Positions 34,841 through 42,902 of a DNA stretch of 64,000 nt are shown here, in pieces (within the stretch, counting starts at the first letter, position 1; each line of letters begins with the position of its first letter). The stretch comes from DATBGO01 sp036558005 (lineage in GTDB: Bacteria > Actinomycetota > Actinomycetes > Streptosporangiales > Streptosporangiaceae). The notes below the pieces were generated by a model that saw nothing but the letters and a program-made list of their open reading frames with translations, was not told the origin of the DNA and searched no databases. A program made the translations under genes and the position numbers. The stretch spans positions 1 through 64,000 of the forward strand of contig DATBGO010000077.1 of assembly GCA_036558005.1 (NCBI GenBank), read 5' to 3'.

Positions 34841-36244
34841 ATGCGTTCACGGCATAGGGTGCTGGCCGCAGCGGCGATCTTGATCCTGGTCCTGTCCGCG
34901 TGCGCTGGATCCGGCCCGGCATCACCGGCCGCGACGGCGCCGGGCCCGGTGTCGTCCGCTACAGCGCCTGCGTCCTCGGGCGCGGCGGCTGGCGCGGCGG
35001 GCTGGCCGACCTACCATGGGACGATGAGCCGGGCGGGCGTGTCGGCGACGATGCCAGCGGCGAGCAGGACACTGAAGCGCATCCAGTCGCTCAAGCTGGA
35101 CGGCGCGGTCTACGCCTCCCCCGTCGTAGCTCGCGGGCTGACGATCGTCGCGACCGAGCAGGACACCGTGTACGCGTTTGATCAGTCGTACCGGCTGGTG
35201 TGGAAACGCGGTCTTGGCTCGCCCTCGCCCGCGGAGCAGCGGCAGTGCGGCGACATCGATCCGCTCGGCATCACCGGTACGCCGGTCTACGACGCCGCGA
35301 CGAACCATGTCTTTCTCGTGGCCGAACACGGCGGGTCGGTGCGCCACGAACTGTATGCGCTGGACGCCACGTCTGGCCGGGTGGTGTGGAGTAAAGGGGT
35401 CGATCTGCCCGGGGTGAGCGCCCGGGACATGCAGCAGCGCGGCGCGCTGGCGATCGCGGACAACCGGGTCTGGGTGTCCTACGGCGCGCAGGCCGGTGAC
35501 TGCGGCAACTATAAGGGCCGGGTCGTGGGCGTGCCCCTCGACGGCGGCAAGGACGTCGTCTTCTATAGCCCGCCGACCAAGCGAGGCGGCGGCATCTGGA
35601 ACCCGGCTGGTCCCACCGTGACCGCCGCCGGACACCTGCTGGTCGTGTCTGCGAATGGCGCCGCGTTCCCGGGTGACGCCTACGACCACACGAATTCCGT
35701 GCTCGAACTGAACGCGAACGCGAAGCTGGTCGACTCGTTCGCACCGACGGACTGGGCGGCGAACAATCGGGGTGATGTCGGCCTCGGTTCGCAGGGGGTG
35801 ACCCTGATCGGCACCAAGTGGGCGGTGCTCGGCGGCAAATCCGGCCCGGTGTACGTCCTGAAGCAAGGTGACCTGGGCGGCATCGGCGGCCAGGTGGACG
35901 TCCAGAACATCTGCCCGTCCTACGGCGGGGCGGCGGTCGACGGGAACGTCGCCTACCTGCCCTGCACCGACGGCGTCCGCGGGGTCCGTGTCGACAACAC
36001 CGGTCAGCTGCACGTGTTGTGGCACACGTCCGGTTCGATCACCGGGTCGCCGGTTATCGGCGGCGGGCGCATCTGGGCCCTCGACACCAACGCCGGCGTG
36101 CTGCACGCGCTCGATCCTGCCACCGGCAAGAGCCTCAGCCAGGTCAACGTCGGTGTCGCCAACCGGTTCGCGACACCCGCGCTCTACGGCGCGGATGTGA
36201 TCGTACCGACTCTCGCTGGTATCGCCGTCGTGCGTACCTCATAG
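34841..36244 (+). CDS. PQQ-binding-like beta-propeller lipoprotein
   Basis: 467 residues with a lipoprotein signal (LILVLSACAGSG, lipobox LSAC) and a Ser/Ala/Pro linker. Repeated propeller blades follow (VYASPVVARGLTIVATEQDTVYAFDQS, ITGTPVYDAATNHVFLVAEHGG..., HALDPATGKSLSQVNV). Such extracellular propellers often act as scaffolds or quinoprotein-like domains. No heme or quinone ligand motif is evident. A hairpin terminator follows at 36305. Confidence 0.82.
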   Translation: MRSRHRVLAAAAILILVLSACAGSGPASPAATAPGPVSSATAPASSGAAAGAAGWPTYHGTMSRAGVSATMPAASRTLKRIQSLKLDGAVYASPVVARGLTIVATEQDTVYAFDQSYRLVWKRGLGSPSPAEQRQCGDIDPLGITGTPVYDAATNHVFLVAEHGGSVRHELYALDATSGRVVWSKGVDLPGVSARDMQQRGALAIADNRVWVSYGAQAGDCGNYKGRVVGVPLDGGKDVVFYSPPTKRGGGIWNPAGPTVTAAGHLLVVSANGAAFPGDAYDHTNSVLELNANAKLVDSFAPTDWAANNRGDVGLGSQGVTLIGTKWAVLGGKSGPVYVLKQGDLGGIGGQVDVQNICPSYGGAAVDGNVAYLPCTDGVRGVRVDNTGQLHVLWHTSGSITGSPVIGGGRIWALDTNAGVLHALDPATGKSLSQVNVGVANRFATPALYGADVIVPTLAGIAVVRTS

Positions 36245-36304
36245 GCTTACCGCCTGTCGAATACGCGCCACTGGGCCTCTATGGCCTGCTGGTGCGGGTC
36301 TTCG

Positions 36305-36333
36305 GCGCCGCCGCGGTGTCCGCGGTACGGCGC
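36305..36333 (+). terminator. Hairpin terminator after the propeller lipoprotein gene
   Basis: GCGCCGCCGCGG (36305-36316) pairs with CCGCGG and CGGCGC (36320-36333) around TGT with a 2-nt bulge. No T-run. Confidence 0.5.
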
Positions 36334-36462
36334 TACTTGGGGCCCCCAGAATTAGCGGCTCCAGCATGCGACTGCGGGCCACATCTGGCCCACTTCGCTG
36401 CACACGAGTTCCGCGTAGCCGGGAGATTTGGGCTGGTCAGTGGCGGCCACTTGGCCTGATCA

Positions 36463-36510
36463 GGAGAGCGCCCCCAGCAGGATTCGAACCTGCGCACACG
36501 GCTCCGGAGG
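36463..36510. repeat. Left attachment site, 48-bp direct repeat (tRNA-Arg 3' fragment)
   Basis: Identical to 47455-47502. It holds the acceptor 3' strand, T-arm, variable loop and the 3' side of the anticodon arm, down to the anticodon loop. The D-arm and the 5' acceptor strand are absent, so no tRNA can be made here. The sequences diverge directly outside the repeat on both sides. Confidence 0.9.
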
Positions 36511-36869
36511 GCGCTGCTGTCTTTGAGGAGAATACCGCGCTGACCTGGTCGAAGGACCTGGCAAGGAGTGGCCATGCGCGCGGTCGTTCCGTGAATATTC
36601 CGGATCTTGGTGTCAGTCTTCATCGTTTGCTAGTCCAGTCATGGTGTGAGCGGTCGGTGTGCCGACATGCGGATTTCCGGTCGGGGGCAGACGTGTGGTC
36701 CCAGCGTCCGTGCAGTTATATCAATGACCGACCGTGGTTGGTGTCAACCGTGGGTCTCAGGCCGACGTCTTGGTTGTGGAGCTATCGCGACAAGCAAGGA
36801 TCGTTCGGGTATGGACCTGTTGATCCCGATAGTGGTGCATTTTGTCGGCAGTGAATGGGAGGGATGATC
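36511..36869. other. Left-end non-coding stretch of the element
   Basis: 360 bp without a convincing gene. Short frames exist but show no family features or ribosome sites. It holds one copy (36587-36603) of a 17-bp sequence also found near the right end, and a small hairpin (GGTTG/CAACC near 36736-36749). In complete elements this position often holds integrase or excisionase; none is visible. Confidence 0.6.
36587..36603 (+). repeat. End-associated repeat, left copy
   Basis: A 17-bp sequence (TTCCGTGAATATTCCGG) that matches 47325-47341 at 15 of 17 positions in the same orientation. The copies lie 77 bp and 114 bp inside the two attachment repeats. It could be an arm-type recombinase site or a chance A/T-rich match. 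Confidence 0.35.
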
Positions 36870-37661
36870 ATGGCAAAGGCAAAGAACCCCGTCGATGTGG
36901 TCGCTAGCATCCGACGCTCGATCGAGGTAAGCCCGAAGGGCTCACGCCGTGTGCGCTGCCACAGCTTGCGTGCCTTATTTGGCTTCCAGGCCTGGACGGC
37001 TCAACGCAAGGATCTCGTTACTAGCCTGCTGAACAACGAGGGCATCCGTGCACAGCCCGCAATCAGCGAAGCGGGACTCCACGACTGGATCGTGCTCAGC
37101 TTGCCGGTGATGCCGGTACCAGATGACTCCAGCCCCGACCCTCGGCCCAGCGATGAGTGGTTCGACCATCTGATGTCGGTCCGGCTCGACTCTGAGCGTG
37201 AGGTGGAGATGCACTTTGCCAGTCCTCTACTGCATGGCGTCGGCTATAGCTACGAGCATGAGGCCGCGGGATTCAGGTTCGACATGTGGGAAGGGGTGAC
37301 CCGACGCCGGGTTGAGGCTGATCTGGTCTACTTTGCCAATGAGCATCACACCCTGGCTGACGGCGTGCCACTGGTCCTGGTCGAGGCCAAGGGCTCTGAC
37401 CAGCCACCGGATGCTGGTACAGGACAGGCTAAGAGCTATGCCTATTGGCTGAAGCCTGCTTACTACGTCACGACCAACGGCGATGTTGTCGTCGTCTACA
37501 ACTACCAGGGCGGCGCTATCCCCGATGTGAAGGTGCTGGACTTCAAGCGGTCCGATCTTCGAGAGCGTTTCAACGACCTTTACCGCGTGCTCAACCCGCG
37601 GGCAGCGGCAGAGGCTCGCCAGGCGAAAGTCGACAAACTCAGAGACCGCCGCCCAGCATGA
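36870..37661 (+). CDS. Restriction-endonuclease-fold protein, HsdR N-terminal-like
   Basis: 263 residues. The C-terminal two thirds match the type I restriction R-subunit N-terminal nuclease domain: EMHFASPLLHGVGYSYEHE, then ADLVYF (Asp near 150), VLVEAKG (E-x-K near 171-173) and QAKSYAYWLKPAYYVTTNGDVVVVYN. These form a PD-(D/E)xK site. No helicase or methylase gene accompanies it, so it acts alone or with its neighbours. The N-terminal 90 residues are unlike HsdR. The ATG at 36870 has GGGAGGG six bases upstream. It is the first gene of the A/T-richer block with the RT and SLATT genes, which suggests nucleic-acid degradation in defence. Confidence 0.75.
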   Translation: MAKAKNPVDVVASIRRSIEVSPKGSRRVRCHSLRALFGFQAWTAQRKDLVTSLLNNEGIRAQPAISEAGLHDWIVLSLPVMPVPDDSSPDPRPSDEWFDHLMSVRLDSEREVEMHFASPLLHGVGYSYEHEAAGFRFDMWEGVTRRRVEADLVYFANEHHTLADGVPLVLVEAKGSDQPPDAGTGQAKSYAYWLKPAYYVTTNGDVVVVYNYQGGAIPDVKVLDFKRSDLRERFNDLYRVLNPRAAAEARQAKVDKLRDRRPA

Positions 37662-38029
37662 GCTGCCTAATGCCCTGAGCCGACGGCGTTGCCAGTTATG
37701 CCGGATGTCACGATCGAGGTCATGCTTGACGGCGACTGGCACCAGCGCTGCCCTTCGTGTCCGGCTCACGAAGCGACCCGCGTCAGCGCGCTTGGCCTCG
37801 ACTCGGCGGACTCGGCCAAGGCCATCGAGCCGCGAGAAGACGGAGTCCTGAAGGTGACACCGTGTGATCAACCGATCGGTCAGCGCTGTAATCAGCCTGG
37901 ACAACTTGGGCAATCTTGGCTCTCAGTGGCAGACGGTTACTTAGAACGTGCTCGATCGTGGAATCCATGGGAGGCGGCTCCTCGTAGCGCTCCAAGATCC
38001 ACCGGGCGGAACCACTGGGGGCCACCAAC
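37662..38029. other. Intergenic interval before the reverse transcriptase, possible structured RNA
   Basis: 368 bp without a convincing gene. It contains a perfect 7-bp stem (CTTCGTG 37753-37759 with CACGAAG 37767-37773). Several short frames on both strands look like decayed coding sequence. Some bacterial defence RTs use a non-coding RNA encoded next to the RT gene, so this gap is the place to look for one. No retron-type msr/msd layout is evident. Confidence 0.4.
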
Positions 38030-39538
38030 TTGAACGCAGATGATCAAGGGTCGCTAGCTGCATTCCTGGATATCGCGTGGAAGCAGCTTCGGAAAGTGAG
38101 TGGCGACCGAGATCTCCCCGATATCATCAGACTTGAAGACGTTGCGTCTGAGTGGTCACAATTCAGGCATAAGATTATTGCAAGACTAGCTAGCAATACC
38201 TATTCGCTCGCTCCAGTAGATATCGTTGACCTCCCCAAGGATGCCCTTAATGTTCGCCCGATTGTGCGGCTGGGCGTTGAAGATCGTTTGATATATGACG
38301 CTTGTGTGCTAAGCATGACCCCGACGATTGATTTAGCGATACCCGGTAATGTATATAGTTATCGTTGGTCAACGTACAAACAAGCGCTATATAGTCCAAA
38401 ATCTCGGTGGATCAGAATGCAACGGAGAGGCCGTCGGTTTAGCAAGAGGAATAATGAACTACTACTCTTGCGAACCGACATTACCTCTTTTTATGAATAC
38501 GTCGATATTGATATGTTGATGAGCGACCTGAGAGTCATGGGACTCGCAGAGTGGGCGCTAAATCTGCTAGAGCTTTTCCTCAATGAGTTTAACAGTTCTG
38601 CCCACGCTTGGGGGCTTCCTCAAGGACCAGACTCGTCTGGCATCCTTTCCAATGTCTATCTTCTTCCGATCGACAAGATCATTCAACGCAATAATTTGAC
38701 ACACCTTCGATACTCGGATGACATCATGGTCTTCGGGCCAACTTGGCTCGAATTGCGCAAAACGTTGCTTCAAATTAATCATGCATTTAGAAGCAGGCAT
38801 CTATGTTTGGCGGCGAGCAAGACAGAAATCATTCCAGCCGACAAGGTAGCGGCCGAGTTCGAAGATACGAGCAAGGATGCTGTCCGCTATAACATCGACA
38901 TTGCCTCACCGCTTGCTCAGGACGAACTGCACGCCTACTTTGATGTGACCGTAGGTAACTCGCCAATAAGTCTACGCGATCTCCGATTTGCGCTCAATCA
39001 GCTCAAACGTATTTCCGACGACTACGCCGTGACGTGGCTGCTCAGCCAGATTGACAGGTTTCCCAATGTTGCCCGCGACGCAATCCTTTATCTATCAGTT
39101 TTTAGTTCGCGGCGACCCGAAATTGATACCGAGTTGACTTCCATGCTGGCCGACAGGTCCTTCGAGTTTTACCCTTCCGTCGAACGACAAATTATGAATT
39201 ATCTAGTCCTGAAATCTGTATATGCACAGAAGGCTGTCGACGCATGTTGGGAAATCCTAGAGGACACGAACAAGGGAATCGTTCGAGACTTTGCAGCTCG
39301 CTACTTGGGGAAATTTTGCGACCGGGGAGACGGGTCCAGGTTGCGAGAGCTATTCGAAAGGGAGGGGAGCGAAGAGGTCCGGCGGGCACTTCTTATTGCA
39401 TACTTTGAGTCAGGCGAGTGCCCCTCAAGCCTCCTACGATCTCTGTCTCACAGCAATTCAAGGGTGGGCATAGCTGCCAGGTACCTTCTACTTGGCCCTA
39501 CGAACATTCCTTGCCCTAGCTTGGAGGTCAAGTGGTAG
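38030..39538 (+). CDS. Defence-type reverse transcriptase with helical C-terminal extension
   Basis: 502 residues. RT motifs are in order: motif A LLRTDITSFYEYVD (Asp150), motif B GLPQGPDSSGILSNVYL (195-211), and motif C LRYSDDIMVF (Asp230, Asp231). A conserved start RPIVRLGVEDRLIYDACV (76-93) precedes them. The remaining 220 residues are helical with HEAT-like units (VRDFAARYLGKFCDRGDGSRLRELFEREGSEEVRRALLIAYFE), as in Abi-type and other UG-class RTs. There is no group II intron maturase or HNH domain. The start is uncertain: the frame opens at 37988 and TTG 38030 is the best start, with GGGGG upstream. The following SLATT gene overlaps it. Codon use is richer in A/T than flanking genes. Confidence 0.88.
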   Translation: MNADDQGSLAAFLDIAWKQLRKVSGDRDLPDIIRLEDVASEWSQFRHKIIARLASNTYSLAPVDIVDLPKDALNVRPIVRLGVEDRLIYDACVLSMTPTIDLAIPGNVYSYRWSTYKQALYSPKSRWIRMQRRGRRFSKRNNELLLLRTDITSFYEYVDIDMLMSDLRVMGLAEWALNLLELFLNEFNSSAHAWGLPQGPDSSGILSNVYLLPIDKIIQRNNLTHLRYSDDIMVFGPTWLELRKTLLQINHAFRSRHLCLAASKTEIIPADKVAAEFEDTSKDAVRYNIDIASPLAQDELHAYFDVTVGNSPISLRDLRFALNQLKRISDDYAVTWLLSQIDRFPNVARDAILYLSVFSSRRPEIDTELTSMLADRSFEFYPSVERQIMNYLVLKSVYAQKAVDACWEILEDTNKGIVRDFAARYLGKFCDRGDGSRLRELFEREGSEEVRRALLIAYFESGECPSSLLRSLSHSNSRVGIAARYLLLGPTNIPCPSLEVKW

Positions 39539-40041
39539 CATCGCAAATAAACTACCCCGAACTTTACAAAGAAGAGTTCAACAAGCTCTATCTGGATTCC
39601 AGCTACTCTGCACAAATGTATTACGAGGCTTCCAAATCGAGCGAAATTTGGGGTAGGGCAATAGTATTTATCCCTGCACTACTGGCGGCGACTGCATCAT
39701 TGCTGGTTATTCTCGGCCTGAGCCGACTCTGGGGAGTGGCGGGCGCGGTATCCGCTATTGTTAGCGCGACTTCTTCGTATCTGGGAGCCGGGCATCGGGC
39801 CTCTACATTCCGCGAATGCGGTAATGCATTTACTAAAATCAGGCATGAAGCTCGGATGTGGCGTGACACTCTCGTCTCCACGCAATCCCAGGATGAGTGT
39901 TTGGCAGCTTTGAAGCAACTTCGAGGTGCGTATGCCACAGTAGTTGACAAGGTTGAGCTACCAAACAATCGCTTCTTCAAGAAAACCGACAGGCGCATTA
40001 GTGAGGGTGTCCTAGACTACGCGCAGGACGCGACGGACTGA
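39532..40041 (+). CDS. SLATT-type two-TM effector-like protein
   Basis: 169 residues. A short N-terminal helix is followed by two adjacent membrane helices (about 41-63 and 66-86), a charged helical region, and a C-terminal segment with VELPNNRFFKKTDRRI. This layout matches the SLATT class (SMODS/SLOG-associating 2TM), thought to form pores that kill or halt the infected cell. One SLATT subgroup is known to occur next to reverse transcriptases. The GTG at 39532 overlaps the RT stop by 7 bp and has GGAGG upstream, so the two proteins are co-translated. Confidence 0.8.
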   Translation: MVASQINYPELYKEEFNKLYLDSSYSAQMYYEASKSSEIWGRAIVFIPALLAATASLLVILGLSRLWGVAGAVSAIVSATSSYLGAGHRASTFRECGNAFTKIRHEARMWRDTLVSTQSQDECLAALKQLRGAYATVVDKVELPNNRFFKKTDRRISEGVLDYAQDATD

Positions 40042-40250
40042 ATCGGTCGACGCAACCGGTGATTACTGAGCGGATGTGGCCCGACATGCGTCTGGCGGCC
40101 TTCCGAGACCTAGCCCAGCGCTGACGTCAGACCGGTGGTGCCACTCGTATGTGCCGCCGTAATTGCCTGATGCAGGAGTATTCTGCAGCGTCATCTCTTC
40201 GTCCCGGCTGGTCCGAGGACCCTGAATCGGCGCGGCAGTATCCTCATGGG

Positions 40251-40493
40251 ATGAGTGGAACCGTCAGCACAGATGCTCAAGAGCAGCCTAGACGTTTCAT
40301 GATCATGCTGCCGCCTGGCGGGACGCTGAGCACCGGAGCTGGCGAAGATCGTCTTGCGATTCCGTTGTGGCTGTACTGGTTGCAGTCAGCAGAAGCACAT
40401 GCCGAAGAGGGGGCGACGAGTCCTGTTACTTACCTGATCGCACGGATAGGTTCAGCATGGTTCCCCAGCGTTGCTGTGCGGCTTGGCGGGTGA
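40251..40493 (+). CDS. Possible small protein, uncertain
   Basis: 80 residues (starting MSGTVSTDAQEQPRRFMIMLPP). There is no recognised domain and no clear ribosome site. Its 3' end overlaps the convergent sigma-like gene by 68 bp, which weakens the call. Confidence 0.3.
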   Translation: MSGTVSTDAQEQPRRFMIMLPPGGTLSTGAGEDRLAIPLWLYWLQSAEAHAEEGATSPVTYLIARIGSAWFPSVAVRLGG

Positions 40494-40824
40494 TGCCGAG
40501 CCGGGAGCTGATCTCGGCCCAAGAGTAGCCACAGGCGCGCAGGCCCCTAACAGCCTCGGCTACGGCGGTGTCAATCTCACCGGCGAGCCCGGTCATAAGG
40601 ATGAGTGCATCCACGTCGCCCTCCCCGATACGACGCGCGTAGGCGCGCAGGATGCGGCGGACGAATGCGGCGTACTCGTCATTCTCGACTTGCCGCCGTG
40701 GATGTTTGGTGTCAACGCGTCCTTGACAGTGTCCGGCCTGCGGGGCGGGGCCGCTGGTTGATGTGCTGACCGGTGCACTCGTGGCCTGTATGGGCGTCGT
40801 AGGGCGTTCGTGTTGGGCAAGCAT
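40426..40824 (-). CDS. Small HTH protein, sigma-factor region 4-like
   Basis: 132 residues. The C-terminal 50 residues form a helix-turn-helix (GYSWAEISSRLGITRQAAQQRWG), preceded by a helical segment (VRRILRAYARRIGEGDVDALILMTGLAGEIDTAVAEAVRGL). The N-terminal 45 residues look disordered. The ATG has a GGAAGGAG ribosome site. Such proteins are frequent in actinomycete mobile elements. It probably regulates genes of the element. Confidence 0.7.
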   Translation of the reverse strand: MLAQHERPTTPIQATSAPVSTSTSGPAPQAGHCQGRVDTKHPRRQVENDEYAAFVRRILRAYARRIGEGDVDALILMTGLAGEIDTAVAEAVRGLRACGYSWAEISSRLGITRQAAQQRWGTMLNLSVRSGK

Positions 40825-41302
40825 GGTGGCTCCTTCCGGCTACCTGGCCGAGGCGTAGGGGTGCCTCATCCGATAGCTGCCGGAAACCGCCTGGAAGGGC
40901 GGGACTGTCGAGGGTGGCGCTTGCGCCATCGCCTTGGCGACGCGACCGGAGGGAGCGCCCTTGACCGGCCCGTCCTGGAGGGCTACACAATCGGAAGCGG
41001 ATGAGGCTCCCGGGTCCGTCCAGACCTGACCGGTCCGTTAGTGCCTGGCACGAGTCGGCCCTATGCGCCGATGACGCCTGTGATGCGCTGCTGGATGAGC
41101 TGGCCGGGTTGGTGCCCCTGCTGCGGCTGCAGGTCCGGCGTGCGCCGGGCGGGCCTGGCAAGGCCAAGCCCGGCGCGGCGCCGGGCCAGTGGCGCCGCGA
41201 AGCGGTGCCGCCTTGATCCAATACGGCTCAATTCGGCAGAGCATCGAGCGGCAATCGAGCGGTCGGTCTCTATGCGGTCTATGTCCTGGTTGCACTACCG
41301 TC
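40825..41302. other. Interval with one doubtful small frame
   Basis: 478 bp between the HTH gene and the Nudix gene. A frame at 41001-41216 (71 residues, containing ESALCADDACDALLDELAGLVPLL) has genome-like codon use but no ribosome site or recognisable family. Nothing else is convincing. Confidence 0.35.
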
Positions 41303-41845
41303 GTGCTGGTGACTGGGGCAGCGGGCGACGAGCCGGGCAAGTGGCGGACTTTCGGTGAGCGGGTCATCTGGGAGAGCCCGGAAGTCTGGGTCGGGCAGGT
41401 AGACGTCGGGCTGCCGTCGCGGGAGCGGGTCTGGCGGCCTGTCGTGCGGTGGCCGCGAATGGTGGCTGTTCTTCTCCTGGACGAGCGGGAGCGGGCCTTA
41501 CTGGTATGGCGGCACCGGTTCATAACGGATCGCTGGGGATGGGAGCTGCCGGGCGGGGCAGTCGATGAGGACGAGCAGCCAGACGAGGCGGCGCTGCGCG
41601 AACTGGAGGAGCAGACGGGTTACCGGGCCGGGCGGATTGAGCCCCTGACCACGGTGCAGGCCATGCCGGATGTCGCGGATGGTGAGCGGACCGTCTTCGT
41701 GGGCCGGGACGGTCGTCAGGTGGGAGATCCGGTCAGCTCGGAGCCGGTTGACCGTGTCGAGTGGGTGCCGGTGGGCACGGTCCCGCGACTCATCGCGGGG
41801 GGAGAGTTGTGGGATGCGACAACGGCTATGGGCGCTGTTGTATGA
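41303..41845 (+). CDS. Nudix hydrolase-like protein
   Basis: About 180 residues. The Nudix box reads GGAVDEDEQPDEAALRELEEQTG. The REUxEExG core has Gln in place of the second Glu, so metal binding may be altered. The frame runs on upstream without a good start; GTG 41303 or 41309 is chosen by where the family-like sequence begins. Elements related to pSAM2 carry a Nudix-type protein (Pif) that gives transfer immunity; a similar role here is inference. Confidence 0.72.
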   Translation: MLVTGAAGDEPGKWRTFGERVIWESPEVWVGQVDVGLPSRERVWRPVVRWPRMVAVLLLDERERALLVWRHRFITDRWGWELPGGAVDEDEQPDEAALRELEEQTGYRAGRIEPLTTVQAMPDVADGERTVFVGRDGRQVGDPVSSEPVDRVEWVPVGTVPRLIAGGELWDATTAMGAVV

Positions 41846-41957
41846 GGGCACTGGCAAGTGATGGGCTGTTGCGGCCACGGGTGAGCTAGCCGAGCAGATT
41901 TGATTGCTTGACTGCTCGGCTGATCATGCTCTGCACTTGTGCTGTAGCGTCGGCTGC

Positions 41958-42893
41958 ATGGCGGCTGGGGACGGCGAGTCGGCGGGCTCGCCTGGCGTTC
42001 ATGCTGCGTTCTCGGCCGAGAGCACGTTGCGGACGCTGGCGGTTGCGTGCTCGGCGGTGGGGCTGGATGCCGGGGGTGCGGTGCTGCTGCGCCTGGGGGA
42101 GAACGCGATTTACCGGCTGGGCTCGGTTCCGCTGGTGGCCAGGATCGCCCGGACGACTGACTACCTGCCTGCTGTTGAGACAGAGGTCGTTGTCGCGCGC
42201 TGGCTGGAGTCGGTGGGGTTCCCGGTTGTGCGGCTGGCGGGGCCAGCTGATCAGCCAGTGGTGGCGGATGGGCGGCCGGTGACGTTCTGGGAGCTGTTGT
42301 CGGAGCGCACGGAGTACGGGACGGTGGCGGAGCTGGCCGGGCTCCTGCGGTGGCTGCATCACCTGGAGGTGCCGTCGTCGCTGATGCTGCCTGAGCTGCG
42401 GCCTTTCGCGCGAGCGGAGGCACGGATTGATGCCGCGGAGCTGGCCGGGCGGGACCGGGTGTTCCTGCGGGACCGGCTGGCAGAGCTGCGCGAGGCGTAT
42501 GCGCGGCTGGAGTTCGCGCTGCCTGCGGGCCTGGTGCACGGGGATGCGAATATCGGGAACATTATCCGGCGGCAGGCCGATGGCGTGGCGGTGCTGATTG
42601 ACCTGGACGGCTTGGCGGCGGGTCCGCGTGAATGGGATCTGGTACTGACCGCGATGTATTACGAGCGGTTCGGCTGGCATACAGCCCGGGAGTATGCGGA
42701 GTTCGCGGCGGTCTACGGGTTCGATGTCATGACCTGGCCGGGCTATCGGGTGCTGCGAGCCATTCGTGAGCTGATCATGGTGACCTGGCTGGCGCAGAAC
42801 ACCGGGGAGAAGCCGGAGGTAGCCGCGGAAGTCGCTAAGCGGATCGATGACCTGCGCTGTGGTGACGGGCGGCGGGACTGGGCGCCGTTCTGA
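41958..42893 (+). CDS. APH-family phosphotransferase
   Basis: 311 residues with a protein-kinase-like fold. The catalytic motif is LVHGDANIGNI and the metal motif VLIDLDGLAAGPREWDL. The N-lobe has LLRLGENAIYRLG. Family members phosphorylate aminoglycosides, homoserine, choline, sugars or proteins. The substrate is unknown and resistance cannot be inferred. A short relic of the same gene lies outside the element at about 34650-34725. Confidence 0.82.
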   Translation: MAAGDGESAGSPGVHAAFSAESTLRTLAVACSAVGLDAGGAVLLRLGENAIYRLGSVPLVARIARTTDYLPAVETEVVVARWLESVGFPVVRLAGPADQPVVADGRPVTFWELLSERTEYGTVAELAGLLRWLHHLEVPSSLMLPELRPFARAEARIDAAELAGRDRVFLRDRLAELREAYARLEFALPAGLVHGDANIGNIIRRQADGVAVLIDLDGLAAGPREWDLVLTAMYYERFGWHTAREYAEFAAVYGFDVMTWPGYRVLRAIRELIMVTWLAQNTGEKPEVAAEVAKRIDDLRCGDGRRDWAPF

Positions 42894-42902
42894 GCGTGGC
42901 AG

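Noticed and set aside
36366..36854. Open frame containing PPAGFEPAHTAPE
   Set aside because: This peptide is the translation of the tRNA-Arg fragment and its flank. The same artefact appears over the intact tRNA at 47310-47579.
37227..37913. Minus-strand frame antisense to the nuclease gene and gap
   Set aside because: The plus-strand nuclease motifs are clear; the coiled-coil-like part in the gap is broken by frame shifts.
38030..39538. Group II intron or retron interpretation of the RT
   Set aside because: No maturase or HNH domain and no intron boundary motifs are seen. No msr/msd-like inverted repeats flank the gene. The helical C-terminus and SLATT partner fit defence RTs better.
41958..42893. 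Aminoglycoside-resistance gene
   Set aside because: APH fold is clear, but many family members act on other substrates and nothing here points to antibiotics.
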